NCBI GenBank assembly: GCA_900551585.1 | Contig: URWU01000120.1 | Span: 1 to 5,446 of the forward strand | DNA: 5,446 nt | Reading direction: 5' to 3' | DNA from: an uncultured Alphaproteobacteria bacterium | GTDB taxonomy: Bacteria > Pseudomonadota > Alphaproteobacteria > RF32 > CAG-239 | Part shown: in pieces, positions 1 to 5,446 of the stretch | How the letters are laid out: every line of letters begins with the position of its first letter | Numbering within the stretch: position 1 is the first letter of the stretch | The notes under the pieces: generated by a model | The model's database searches: none | Told to the model about the DNA's origin: nothing | Seen by the model: the letters and a program-made list of their open reading frames with translations, nothing else | Translations under genes and position numbers: made by a program

Positions 1-1
1 A

Positions 2-91
2 AGCCTAAAAATCGAATTTGTCGACCCGCCGGAAATTGACATTCCGCCGGTTACCCAGCCTATTGAATTGATGCTAGACCAGATAAGCTGA
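2..91 (+). CDS. Possible C-terminal end of an unidentified plus-strand protein (partial)
   Basis: The frame is open from the left edge to a TGA at 89-91 and gives 29 residues ending IELMLDQIS. The composition looks protein-like, alternating acidic and hydrophobic residues with a proline-rich middle (DPPEIDIPPVTQP), and the stop lies shortly before a structure resembling a bidirectional terminator. I do not recognise the family. An open stretch of 29 codons can arise by chance, so the call depends mainly on context: a gene converging on rel would explain why the terminator-like hairpin at 160-199 has an A-tract on one side and a T-tract on the other. The start and most of the gene would lie left of the window. 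Confidence 0.4.
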   Translation, partial: SLKIEFVDPPEIDIPPVTQPIELMLDQIS

Positions 92-117
92 CAAATTATC
101 AATCTTCAGAAAACTTG

Positions 118-243
118 ATAAAACTCGTTATATGAGCCGGATAATAAGATTTTAGGACGAAAAAAGCGTAGCATACACTTAGGTATGTGAGCATTTTTTC
201 GATCCGCTAAATCTGTATTAGACGGCCATAGAACGAGTTTTAT
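118..243. repeat. Long imperfect inverted repeat (about 57-nt arms) between convergent genes
   Basis: The two halves are near reverse complements over the whole element. The outermost 12 bp pair perfectly (118-129 with 232-243). Further in, 131-134 pairs with 227-230, 136-139 with 223-226, 142-152 with 209-220 (one bulged base), 154-165 with 194-208 (a few bulges), and 172-176 with 183-187 around a 6-nt loop at 177-182. Both strands would fold into one long bulged hairpin. The right arm contains the rel stop codon (240-242). The form suits a miniature inverted-repeat element or an unusually extended terminator, and it encodes no obvious protein. I cannot show a target-site duplication or a second copy in this window, so its mobility is inference. 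Confidence 0.7.
160..199. terminator. Probable bidirectional intrinsic terminator at the core of the inverted repeat
   Basis: Six A (160-165) precede and six T (194-199) follow a stem. Its closing pairs are 166-167 with 191-192 and its top is CATAC (172-176) paired with GTATG (183-187), with loop ACTTAG at 177-182. The lower stem has a small internal loop. Read on the plus strand, the hairpin ends in a T-run that would terminate the gene ending at 91. Read on the minus strand, the A-run becomes the U-tract that would terminate rel. Symmetry of this kind is typical between convergent genes. Confidence 0.65.
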
Positions 244-2381
244 TGGTTGGCACGGGAAACATAAGACACAACCTTTGACGCTTTGAGAGCGGCAATAATG
301 TCTGTCAGATGTTTCAAATCTTTGACCTCGACATCGACAATCAGCTCAAAATAACTGACGGTTCGATAAACGATGTTCAGATTGGCAATGTTGCCGTTGT
401 AACGGGCAATGAGATTTGACAATTCGCCCAAAGAACCGGGTTCATTGGTCAGCATGATTTTCAGGCGGCCGATATGCGGTCCGTCTTCGCTTGATTCGCC
501 CCAGGAAATATCAAGCCAGCGCTCCGGTTCATCTGAGAATTTTTCAAGTTGTTTACAGTCAATGGTATGCACGGCCACACCTTTGCCGGTGGTCACAATT
601 CCGACAATGCGGTCACCCGGCAGCGGATGGCAGCAGCCGGCAAAATGCACGGCCATTCCCGGAATCAAACCGTTAATCTTTAACTCTTCTTTCTTGGTTT
701 TCTTGACTGATTTTTTGAAAACCGGCTTGAGAGAATTAACCACTTTTTCAAGCTTGGACTGCTTATATCCCGGATAAACCGCTTTTAAAACGTCCCAGCC
801 GCTGACAAGCCCCTCGCCGACTTTGGCGTATACATCGTCAATCGATTCTGCTTCAAAATTAGGCAGAACATTAACCAGACCTTTTTCGGAGAACTCAAGA
901 TTTTCACCTTTGAAAGTACGTTCCAAAATCTGCTCGCCGATGGCAATAAACTGGTCGCGTTTGTGCGCACGCACATAGCGGCGGATAGCTGCCTTGGCCT
1001 TGCCGGTCACGACAAAACGCTCCCATTCCGTTGACGGGTGCTGAGCCTTTGAGGTCAGAATATCAACCTGATCACCGTTTTGCAGGACTGTTCGCAGCGG
1101 GCGGATTTCTCCGTTAATTTTAGCGCCGACGCAAGTATCGCCAACAGACGAATGCACGGCATAAGCAAAATCAACTGGCGTTGAATTAATCGGCAGCCCA
1201 ATTAAATCGCCTTTCGGGGTAAAACAGAAAACCTGGTCATTATACATTTCCAGCTTGGTGTTTTCCAAAAATTCTTCAGGATTGGAAGCTTGTTCCAAAA
1301 TCTCAAGCAATTCTCTAATCCACTTGAAATTGCGGCCGACAACACGCTCGCCCTGCTTATAAGCCCAGTGAGCCGCCACGCCTTTTTCAGCAATTTCATG
1401 CATATCATAAGTACGGATTTGGATTTCAATACGGGTATTTTCAGGACCGATAACGCCGGTATGGATAGATTTGTAACCATTCGGTTTCGGAGTGGAAATA
1501 TAATCTTTAAAACGGCGCGGCACCATGTGATATTTGCTGTGCACAATACCAAGCGCCTGATAGCAGCTGGCAATATCGTCAACGCAGATGCGAAAGGCCA
1601 TAATATCAGACAATTGTTCAAACGAGGCATTTTTCTGCTGCATTTTGCGCCAGATGGAATAAGGGGTCTTTTCACGGCCGGAGATGGTTGCTTTAATCCC
1701 ATTCTCGGACATATCTTTTTGCAGCTGTTCAATAATCTTCGGCACCAGATTGTTGCCCTGCTCGCGCAAGAAGTTCAAACGAGCCACAATCGAATCATGT
1801 GCCTCTTTGTGCAGCTCGGCAAAAGCAATTTCTTCCAGTTCGCTTTTAACTTCCTGCATACCGATACGTTCGGCCAGCGGCGCGTAAATATCCAAAGTTT
1901 CTTTAGCAATGCGTGCACGTTTTTCCGGTGCGCAGAAATGCAGAGTGCGCATATTATGCAGGCGGTCGGCCAGTTTAATCAGCAGCACGCGGATATCTTC
2001 GGACATCGCCAGCAAAAGCTTGCGAAAGTTTTCGGCTTGTTTGTTATTCGCCGATTTTTGTTCAATCATTGCCAATTTGGTCAGGCCGTCAACAATCTGC
2101 GCCACCTGGTCGCCGAACAGATTGCGGACTTCTTCAATGGTCGTATCGGTGTCTTCAACCGTATCATGCAGCAGACCGGCAATAATCGATGAGGAATCCA
2201 GCTTAAACTTGGTCAGAATACCGGCCACTTCAACCGGGTGGGAATAATAAGGGTCGCCTGAGGCCCGCAGCTGGGCGCCATGTTTTTTCATGGCAAAGAC
2301 GTAAGCCCTGTTCAGCGCATCTTCATCGGCATCCGGGTCATACGATTTTACTAAATCAACTAATTCATACTGTCTTAACAT
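240..2381 (-). CDS. rel: Bifunctional (p)ppGpp synthetase/hydrolase, RelA/SpoT homologue
   Basis: This cytoplasmic enzyme makes (p)ppGpp from ATP and GTP/GDP and also hydrolyses it, setting the alarmone level of the stringent response. The 713 residues match a full-length long RSH. The HD hydrolase domain (about 25-180) keeps H48, H72-D73, E76-D77 and LADRLHN with D139, so hydrolase activity should be intact. The synthetase domain (about 235-345) has GREKTPYSIWRKM from 235, D259, RFKD at 290-293 (the RxKD form of bifunctional enzymes, not the ExDD of RelA), Y303 in NGYKSIHT, and E319 in EIQIRT. Then come TGS (about 384-445, with H410), a helical region, a Cys/His segment (C583, C584, H585, H605, C609) and a C-terminal ACT domain (about 640-713). 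An in-frame stop at 2409-2411 leaves this ATG as the only good start, with a weak AGGA about 4 nt upstream. It lies downstream of rpoZ, as is common in alphaproteobacteria. The gene may be named relA, spoT, rel or rsh. The stop codon lies inside the flanking inverted repeat. Confidence 0.97.
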   Translation of the reverse strand: MLRQYELVDLVKSYDPDADEDALNRAYVFAMKKHGAQLRASGDPYYSHPVEVAGILTKFKLDSSSIIAGLLHDTVEDTDTTIEEVRNLFGDQVAQIVDGLTKLAMIEQKSANNKQAENFRKLLLAMSEDIRVLLIKLADRLHNMRTLHFCAPEKRARIAKETLDIYAPLAERIGMQEVKSELEEIAFAELHKEAHDSIVARLNFLREQGNNLVPKIIEQLQKDMSENGIKATISGREKTPYSIWRKMQQKNASFEQLSDIMAFRICVDDIASCYQALGIVHSKYHMVPRRFKDYISTPKPNGYKSIHTGVIGPENTRIEIQIRTYDMHEIAEKGVAAHWAYKQGERVVGRNFKWIRELLEILEQASNPEEFLENTKLEMYNDQVFCFTPKGDLIGLPINSTPVDFAYAVHSSVGDTCVGAKINGEIRPLRTVLQNGDQVDILTSKAQHPSTEWERFVVTGKAKAAIRRYVRAHKRDQFIAIGEQILERTFKGENLEFSEKGLVNVLPNFEAESIDDVYAKVGEGLVSGWDVLKAVYPGYKQSKLEKVVNSLKPVFKKSVKKTKKEELKINGLIPGMAVHFAGCCHPLPGDRIVGIVTTGKGVAVHTIDCKQLEKFSDEPERWLDISWGESSEDGPHIGRLKIMLTNEPGSLGELSNLIARYNGNIANLNIVYRTVSYFELIVDVEVKDLKHLTDIIAALKASKVVSYVSRANQ

Positions 2382-2411
2382 CAGGTCCTGCCCAAAACTA
2401 AAAAACTCTCA

Positions 2412-2440
2412 CTTATAGAAATACTATAAAAATATATCAA
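2412..2440 (-). promoter_or_regulatory. Possible sigma70-type promoter for rel
   Basis: On the minus strand a TTGATA-like -35 (2435-2440) is followed after 17 nt by TATAAG (2412-2417), in a very AT-rich stretch about 30-60 nt upstream of the rel ATG. This would give rel a short leader of its own, apart from transcription running through from rpoZ. AT-rich DNA often yields such matches, so the call is tentative. Confidence 0.35.
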
Positions 2441-2479
2441 ATGTTACAACAGAAAACTTAAAAATTGCTTTAAAACGAC

Positions 2480-2512
2480 AAATGGTGCCAGACATCACGC
2501 CAAGCACCATTT
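2480..2512 (-). terminator. Hairpin in the rpoZ-rel gap, possible rpoZ terminator or attenuator
   Basis: A perfect 9-bp stem, AAATGGTGC (2480-2488) with GCACCATTT (2504-2512), encloses a 15-nt loop. On the minus strand the stem is followed by GTCGTTTTA, an interrupted U-tract, so it could weakly terminate rpoZ transcripts or act as a partial attenuator before rel. Two smaller GC-rich hairpins lie between it and the rpoZ stop. The plus strand has a better T-run after the stem (2510-2514), but no plus-strand gene is known to need it. Confidence 0.45.
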
Positions 2513-2524
2513 TTAAGAACTCAT

Positions 2525-2542
2525 TGCCGGCATAGCCCGGCA
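2525..2542 (-). other. Small GC-rich hairpin in the rpoZ 3' region
   Basis: TGCCGG (2525-2530) pairs with CCGGCA (2537-2542) across a 6-nt loop. No T-run follows on the minus strand, so by itself it is not an intrinsic terminator. It may stabilise the rpoZ mRNA 3' end or mark a processing site; that role is inference. Confidence 0.35.
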
Positions 2543-2559
2543 GCTTTTCAATCAAACCG

Positions 2560-2576
2560 AGGGAGCAAACCTCCCT
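2560..2576 (-). other. Small hairpin just after the rpoZ stop
   Basis: AGGGAG (2560-2565) pairs with CTCCCT (2571-2576) across a 5-nt loop, beginning 7 nt past the rpoZ stop codon on the minus strand. No T-tract follows. On the minus strand its loop-side arm reads AGGGAGG, resembling a Shine-Dalgarno, but no ATG with an open frame follows, so I treat it as structure only. Confidence 0.35.
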
Positions 2577-2582
2577 GATTTG

Positions 2583-3074
2583 TTATCCTTCAATATCGTC
2601 GAAATCATCGCCCATATCGCCGCCGAGTTCAAGACCGTCATCAAAACCGCCTTCCTCGTCGTCAAAACTAACCTCAGCGTCAGTCTCGGTTTCAGCTTCC
2701 AAATCAAGATCATCATCTTCGCCGTGAACCTGCATGCTCTCGTTCAAATCTGTGTCAAGCAGCAGACCGGAGAATTGCTCGTCCAAATCAGCCAATTCTT
2801 TTTCAGCAGCCATAATTTCAAGCTCTTCTTCTTCAGGCTCTTCAACTTCAACATATTTCTGCAGACCCATAACCAGAGATTTCTGCAATTCTTCAATGCT
2901 GACGGTTTCATCGGCAATCTCGCGCAAAGCGATGACCGGGTTTTTATCATTATCCTTAGCAACGGTAATCGGAGCACCGGAAGCAATATCTTTGGCTCTT
3001 TGAGCCGCAACCATCAATAATTCATAACGGTTGGGAATTTTATCAATGCAGTCTTCAACAGTAACGCGTGCCAT
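2583..3074 (-). CDS. rpoZ: RNA polymerase omega subunit with long acidic C-terminal extension
   Basis: Omega binds the beta' subunit, helps RNA polymerase assembly and, in species where it is studied, forms part of a ppGpp-binding site. The first 75 or so residues are the conserved omega fold: MARVTVEDCIDKIPNRYEL at the start, AAQRAKDIASG at about 23-33, and NPVIALREIADETV at 45-58. The start is secure: the ATG follows AAGGTGAG by 6 nt, and an in-frame TAA lies five codons upstream. The tail is the odd part. Residues 76-163 hold about 39 Asp/Glu and only one Lys, with FDD at 137-139, 144-146 and 158-160 in a Gly/Asp-rich end. Many alphaproteobacterial omegas have acidic tails, but 163 residues is long compared with the roughly 100-135 I know. 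The tail is probably disordered. The gene is followed by rel, so polymerase subunit and alarmone enzyme are linked. Confidence 0.95.
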   Translation of the reverse strand: MARVTVEDCIDKIPNRYELLMVAAQRAKDIASGAPITVAKDNDKNPVIALREIADETVSIEELQKSLVMGLQKYVEVEEPEEEELEIMAAEKELADLDEQFSGLLLDTDLNESMQVHGEDDDLDLEAETETDAEVSFDDEEGGFDDGLELGGDMGDDFDDIEG

Positions 3075-3080
3075 TTTGTT

Positions 3081-3088
3081 CTCACCTT
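3081..3088 (-). promoter_or_regulatory. Strong ribosome binding site of rpoZ
   Basis: The minus strand reads AAGGTGAG here, a near-perfect Shine-Dalgarno with 6 nt to the rpoZ ATG. It fixes the start codon and is clearly stronger than the sites before rel or before the exported protein. Confidence 0.8.
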
Positions 3089-3123
3089 ATTTAAAAATGC
3101 AAAATTAATTCAAATTAACCCTA

Positions 3124-3171
3124 CTTATACAGAGTATGAATCTGAAATGCAATAAATTTTTATAAAAAAAA
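3124..3171 (-). promoter_or_regulatory. Probable sigma70-type promoter of rpoZ with AT-rich upstream tract
   Basis: On the minus strand, TTGCAT (3147-3152) and TATAAG (3124-3129) are separated by exactly 17 nt, close to the housekeeping consensus. Just upstream of the -35 lies an A/T tract including eight T in a row on the minus strand (3164-3171), which resembles an UP element. The predicted start, near 3117, gives a leader of about 40 nt. The same T-run could instead belong to termination of the upstream gene, but I see no strong stem directly before it. Confidence 0.55.
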
Positions 3172-3213
3172 CGCATTCATTCGCCGCTAATCCAATCTGG
3201 AAGCCAAAAATTA

Positions 3214-4473
3214 TTAATAATGATTGACAATCGGACTTGAGACCAACATGTTGTCCATCTTCAAAAATTTCTCACGCAGCAGTTTGCGATTCTTTTTAAC
3301 TTCCAAAACATCGCTCATCGGCGCTTTATACATCTCAAGCAGCCCCTGCATTGTCGAGAATTGAAATCCCTGATTGCGCAGATCATATTTTCTGACAATC
3401 GGATTATAGACGCCTTTTTCAAAATTCTTCAGTTCGGCCAGCGTGTTGCGCGTCAAACGCGAAACCCGGTAAGCTTTGATGGTTTTGTCGCAGGTATAAG
3501 CCCATTCATTAAGCGTAAATCCTTTGCCGCCAATCAGCGCTGCAAATTCATTCTCTTTGTTTTTACCCAAAATCCGCAGCTTTTGAACCAGACGCTGACA
3601 GGGATTAACCATATCTTTCATTTGGTTATAAAGCAAACCCGTGCCGTTGTCCTGCTCATATTTATCTAAAAGCAGGCCGACATTAAACGTATCGAGATAG
3701 TTATTGTCTTTTTTGCCGAACTCATAAACCGCATCCAGCGTATCGGCAAAAGCTTTGACATCGGCCGAAGTCAGCAGGCTTGTCTGCGTGGGGCGCATGG
3801 TGCGGAAATCGCTTCGCGTCACTTTGTCTTCTTTTTTGGCTCCGAACATATATTTTTCCGGCGGTACCAGTTTTTTGAGCTTTTCATAAAATTTGGCGTC
3901 ATATTGAACCTGCGGATAGCTCGGATAAAAATTCGGCGTTTCCGTCATCTTCAAATTCTGCGGCCAGGCCTCAGGCATAAGCACAAAGTATAAGGCCGGC
4001 GACAGAAATTCCAAATCGGGAATATCTTTCAGCTGCGGCGCAATCCGGCTCGGAAACTTGTTTTTTGTTTCCTTAATCCCCGGCAGATTGAGGATTTTGT
4101 CGGGAATGCCCGGAACCGTGTGCAGATAAGGCCCGATATAAGGATAAATCTCTTTAGGCATATTCTGCAGCATACTGAGCAGCGCTTCCTCATTTTCATA
4201 AGGCATACGTTTTTCCCGCTGGCCGTTAGCGGTAATCGTCAGCCGGAAAGCCTCGTCAAAAATCTCTTCAATATTCCAGCCGTAGTCATATTTATAATCA
4301 TATAAGACATTCGGCTTAACATATTTTTCGTTCAATTCTTCCAAGCTCGGCAGCGGCGCTTCCAAATCAATTTTGAAATATTTGGCATATTCCTGAGGCG
4401 CACCGACAGCTGCCGAGGCCGGAGCACTCAGCAGCATAAATCCGGTACAAATAAAGGCTAAAGTCTTTTTCAT
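3214..4473 (-). CDS. Exported protein of unknown function, coupled to a DUF4139 gene
   Basis: I do not recognise this 419-residue protein. It has a clear Sec signal peptide: MKK, a hydrophobic core at about 4-16, then APASA with likely cleavage after A21. There is no lipobox cysteine and no later hydrophobic segment, so it should be a soluble periplasmic or secreted protein. The mature chain has just two cysteines, C292 and C328, which could form a disulfide. Residues about 119-171 are rich in spaced prolines (PGIPDK, LPGIKE, IPDLEF, MPEAWP), the middle is rich in Tyr, and the C-terminal third is basic and helical (RKLLREKFLK near 397-406). The ATG overlaps the upstream DUF4139 stop as ATGA and no good Shine-Dalgarno precedes it, so translation probably depends on coupling. 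The gene ends in tandem stops (TAA TAA, 3211-3216). Its role is likely tied to the DUF4139 partner, but that is inference. Confidence 0.85.
   Translation of the reverse strand: MKKTLAFICTGFMLLSAPASAAVGAPQEYAKYFKIDLEAPLPSLEELNEKYVKPNVLYDYKYDYGWNIEEIFDEAFRLTITANGQREKRMPYENEEALLSMLQNMPKEIYPYIGPYLHTVPGIPDKILNLPGIKETKNKFPSRIAPQLKDIPDLEFLSPALYFVLMPEAWPQNLKMTETPNFYPSYPQVQYDAKFYEKLKKLVPPEKYMFGAKKEDKVTRSDFRTMRPTQTSLLTSADVKAFADTLDAVYEFGKKDNNYLDTFNVGLLLDKYEQDNGTGLLYNQMKDMVNPCQRLVQKLRILGKNKENEFAALIGGKGFTLNEWAYTCDKTIKAYRVSRLTRNTLAELKNFEKGVYNPIVRKYDLRNQGFQFSTMQGLLEMYKAPMSDVLEVKKNRKLLREKFLKMDNMLVSSPIVNHY
4470..4473 (-). promoter_or_regulatory. ATGA stop-start overlap (translational coupling)
   Basis: On the minus strand the four bases ATGA contain both the TGA stop of the DUF4139 gene and the ATG of the exported-protein gene. 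The preceding 17 nt show no purine-rich Shine-Dalgarno core (the sequence reads CCGCAGCAG up to the ATG), so ribosome re-initiation is the likely mode of starting. This ties expression of the two proteins together. Confidence 0.75.
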
Positions 4474-5446
4474 CTGCTGCGGTTAACTCTGATTGTATAA
4501 GTCAAAACCTTTTTGCCGTTCTTCGGCAGCTCAAAGCTCCATTTAACCGTGGAAGAGTTTTTCTTTTCGCTCTTCATGCTTTCTTTAAGCATATCCCACT
4601 TATTGTAAACATTCTGCTCAAAAACAATATTTTTGGCTTTTTCGGAAGCATTATTAAAAGTGACTTCAACGTCAAACTCGTTGATATCTTTAGAAATTGC
4701 GCGAACATTAACAACTTTGCCTTTGGCAAAAACATCAAAAGCCTTGCCGATGGTCAAATCGATTTTTTCACCGACGGCAGACTGCTCAATCCGGCTCTCG
4801 CCGATAAACTGCATATTGTTATGCGCGTCATTTTCATAAAAACGAACCACACCGCCGGGCAGAGGCTCGCCCAGATTGGAAGTTTTTTCATTTTTCAGTT
4901 TGAAAACAACATTCGGATTAAGTTTTTCAAAATCACCGCTCTGAATGCCGACATTCAAATACAAAGGCGAAGTCATAACATATTCTTTTTCATACTTGAC
5001 CTTATCAAGATTCATCAGGCTGACTTGTTTAGACTGCTTGTCTTTAATCGTCGTTTTGGCCGGCAGGGTATAGAGATAGTAATCAGAAATATTGCCGCGC
5101 TCGACCGGAGCAGATTCAGTAAAAGAAGCATTATCCATCGCTGCGCCGCGCGCCATTTTCATCGCCATCATCGGACGGACAACGTTGCCGGTGTCATAAG
5201 TCTGGTTAACGCTGCCGGAAATCAGCTGCACTTTGGCATTTTCATAATCGGCACCTGTTTCATTATTAAGAGTAATCCAGGTATTGATTGTCAATTCGTC
5301 ATCAGATTTCACTTCCGCAACATAATCCGCTTTCCAGCTGATGCCGTTTGTCAGATAAGCCAGTTCCAGGTTTTTGGCTCCGGCATTTTTGCTTTTCAGA
5401 TTGGCAACCAAAGTCGGCTTAACACGCAGATTGGCCGGAACTTTGT
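4470..5446 (-). CDS. DUF4139 domain-containing protein (5' end beyond window)
   Basis: This is the C-terminal part of a DUF4139-family protein; 324 residues are visible. The family is widespread and usually carries a signal peptide, but I know of no assigned biochemical activity for it. Family-like stretches, counted from the first codon at the right edge, are RVKPTLVANL at 7-16, YLTNGISWKADY at 30-41, and NTWITLNNETGADYENAKVQ at 54-73, followed by SGSVN. The rest is beta-rich, and the end, with LPKNGKKVLTYTIRVNRSR, fits the usual final strand. The frame stays open to the window edge without an ATG. A TTG at 5411 is a plain internal leucine codon rather than a start, because family-conserved sequence continues upstream of it. 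Family members are often about 450-550 residues, so roughly a third or more is missing here, including any signal peptide. The TGA overlaps the ATG of the next gene. Confidence 0.85.
   Translation of the reverse strand, partial: KVPANLRVKPTLVANLKSKNAGAKNLELAYLTNGISWKADYVAEVKSDDELTINTWITLNNETGADYENAKVQLISGSVNQTYDTGNVVRPMMAMKMARGAAMDNASFTESAPVERGNISDYYLYTLPAKTTIKDKQSKQVSLMNLDKVKYEKEYVMTSPLYLNVGIQSGDFEKLNPNVVFKLKNEKTSNLGEPLPGGVVRFYENDAHNNMQFIGESRIEQSAVGEKIDLTIGKAFDVFAKGKVVNVRAISKDINEFDVEVTFNNASEKAKNIVFEQNVYNKWDMLKESMKSEKKNSSTVKWSFELPKNGKKVLTYTIRVNRSR

Noticed and set aside
1202..1732. A 176-codon minus-strand open frame overlapping rel in another frame
   Set aside because: It lies wholly within the rel synthetase/TGS coding region on the same strand. 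The rel frame is unbroken and conserved, so this is neither a frameshift remnant nor a separate gene.
1290..2192. A 300-codon plus-strand open frame inside rel
   Set aside because: It is antisense to the highly conserved HD and synthetase region of rel. Its translation is rich in Phe, Asn and His with no family resemblance, as expected of a shadow of the real frame.
2480..2582. Riboswitch or tRNA-like leader upstream of rel
   Set aside because: The three hairpins are simple and independent. I see no conserved aptamer core or cloverleaf, so only plain stem-loops are reported.
2580..3020. A 146-codon plus-strand open frame antisense to rpoZ
   Set aside because: It exists because the acidic omega codons (GAA, GAT, GAC) read as Phe, Ile and Val codons on the other strand. 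The hydrophobic translation is a composition artefact, not a membrane protein.
3171..3200. Intrinsic terminator after the exported-protein gene
   Set aside because: Eight T on the minus strand (3164-3171) follow a GC-containing patch, but I could not find a convincing stem. The best nearby pairing (TCCA with TGGA at about 3191-3201) is only 4 bp.
4470..5411. Treating 5411 as the start of the DUF4139 gene
   Set aside because: The codon there is TTG, and the frame continues upstream to the window edge with family-like sequence (RVKPT), so the gene is truncated by the window and not short.

Overview
The window looks like chromosomal DNA from an alphaproteobacterium, probably near the Rhodospirillales and perhaps one of the lower-GC host-associated lineages. 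This rests on the omega subunit beginning MARVTVEDCIDKIPNRYEL and carrying the DNDKNPVIALREIADETV stretch, and on the rpoZ-rel gene order, which is usual in this class. The placement comes from recognising sequences by eye, not from a search. Base composition and coding density look even, and I see no insertion sequence, phage gene, tRNA, rRNA or CRISPR array.

Layout from right to left, because the recognised genes are all on the minus strand. (1) 4470-5446 is the 3' part of a DUF4139-family gene, cut by the right edge. (2) 3214-4473 encodes a 419-residue secreted protein of no family I recognise. Its ATG overlaps the DUF4139 stop codon (ATGA), so the two are very likely co-transcribed and translationally coupled. 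(3) 3075-3213 is a gap with a good sigma70-type promoter and Shine-Dalgarno for rpoZ. (4) 2583-3074 is rpoZ, with a long, extremely acidic C-terminal extension. (5) 2382-2582 is a gap with three small hairpins and a possible separate promoter for rel. (6) 240-2381 is a full-length bifunctional RelA/SpoT homologue with intact hydrolase and synthetase motifs. (7) 92-239 is a gap almost filled by a long imperfect inverted repeat (118-243) whose centre resembles a bidirectional terminator. (8) 2-91 is the possible 3' end of a plus-strand gene converging on rel.

Functionally the window holds two units. One is the stringent-response pair: the RNA polymerase omega subunit and the (p)ppGpp synthetase/hydrolase. 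In bacteria where it has been studied, omega contributes to a ppGpp-binding site on RNA polymerase. The other is an envelope pair, DUF4139 plus the unknown exported protein, probably acting in the periplasm or at the cell surface.

Most worth a second look are the long hairpin repeat that contains the rel stop codon, the acidic tail of omega, and the uncharacterised exported partner of the DUF4139 protein. I found no clear sign of a wholly new multi-gene system. The DUF4139 pair is the nearest candidate.
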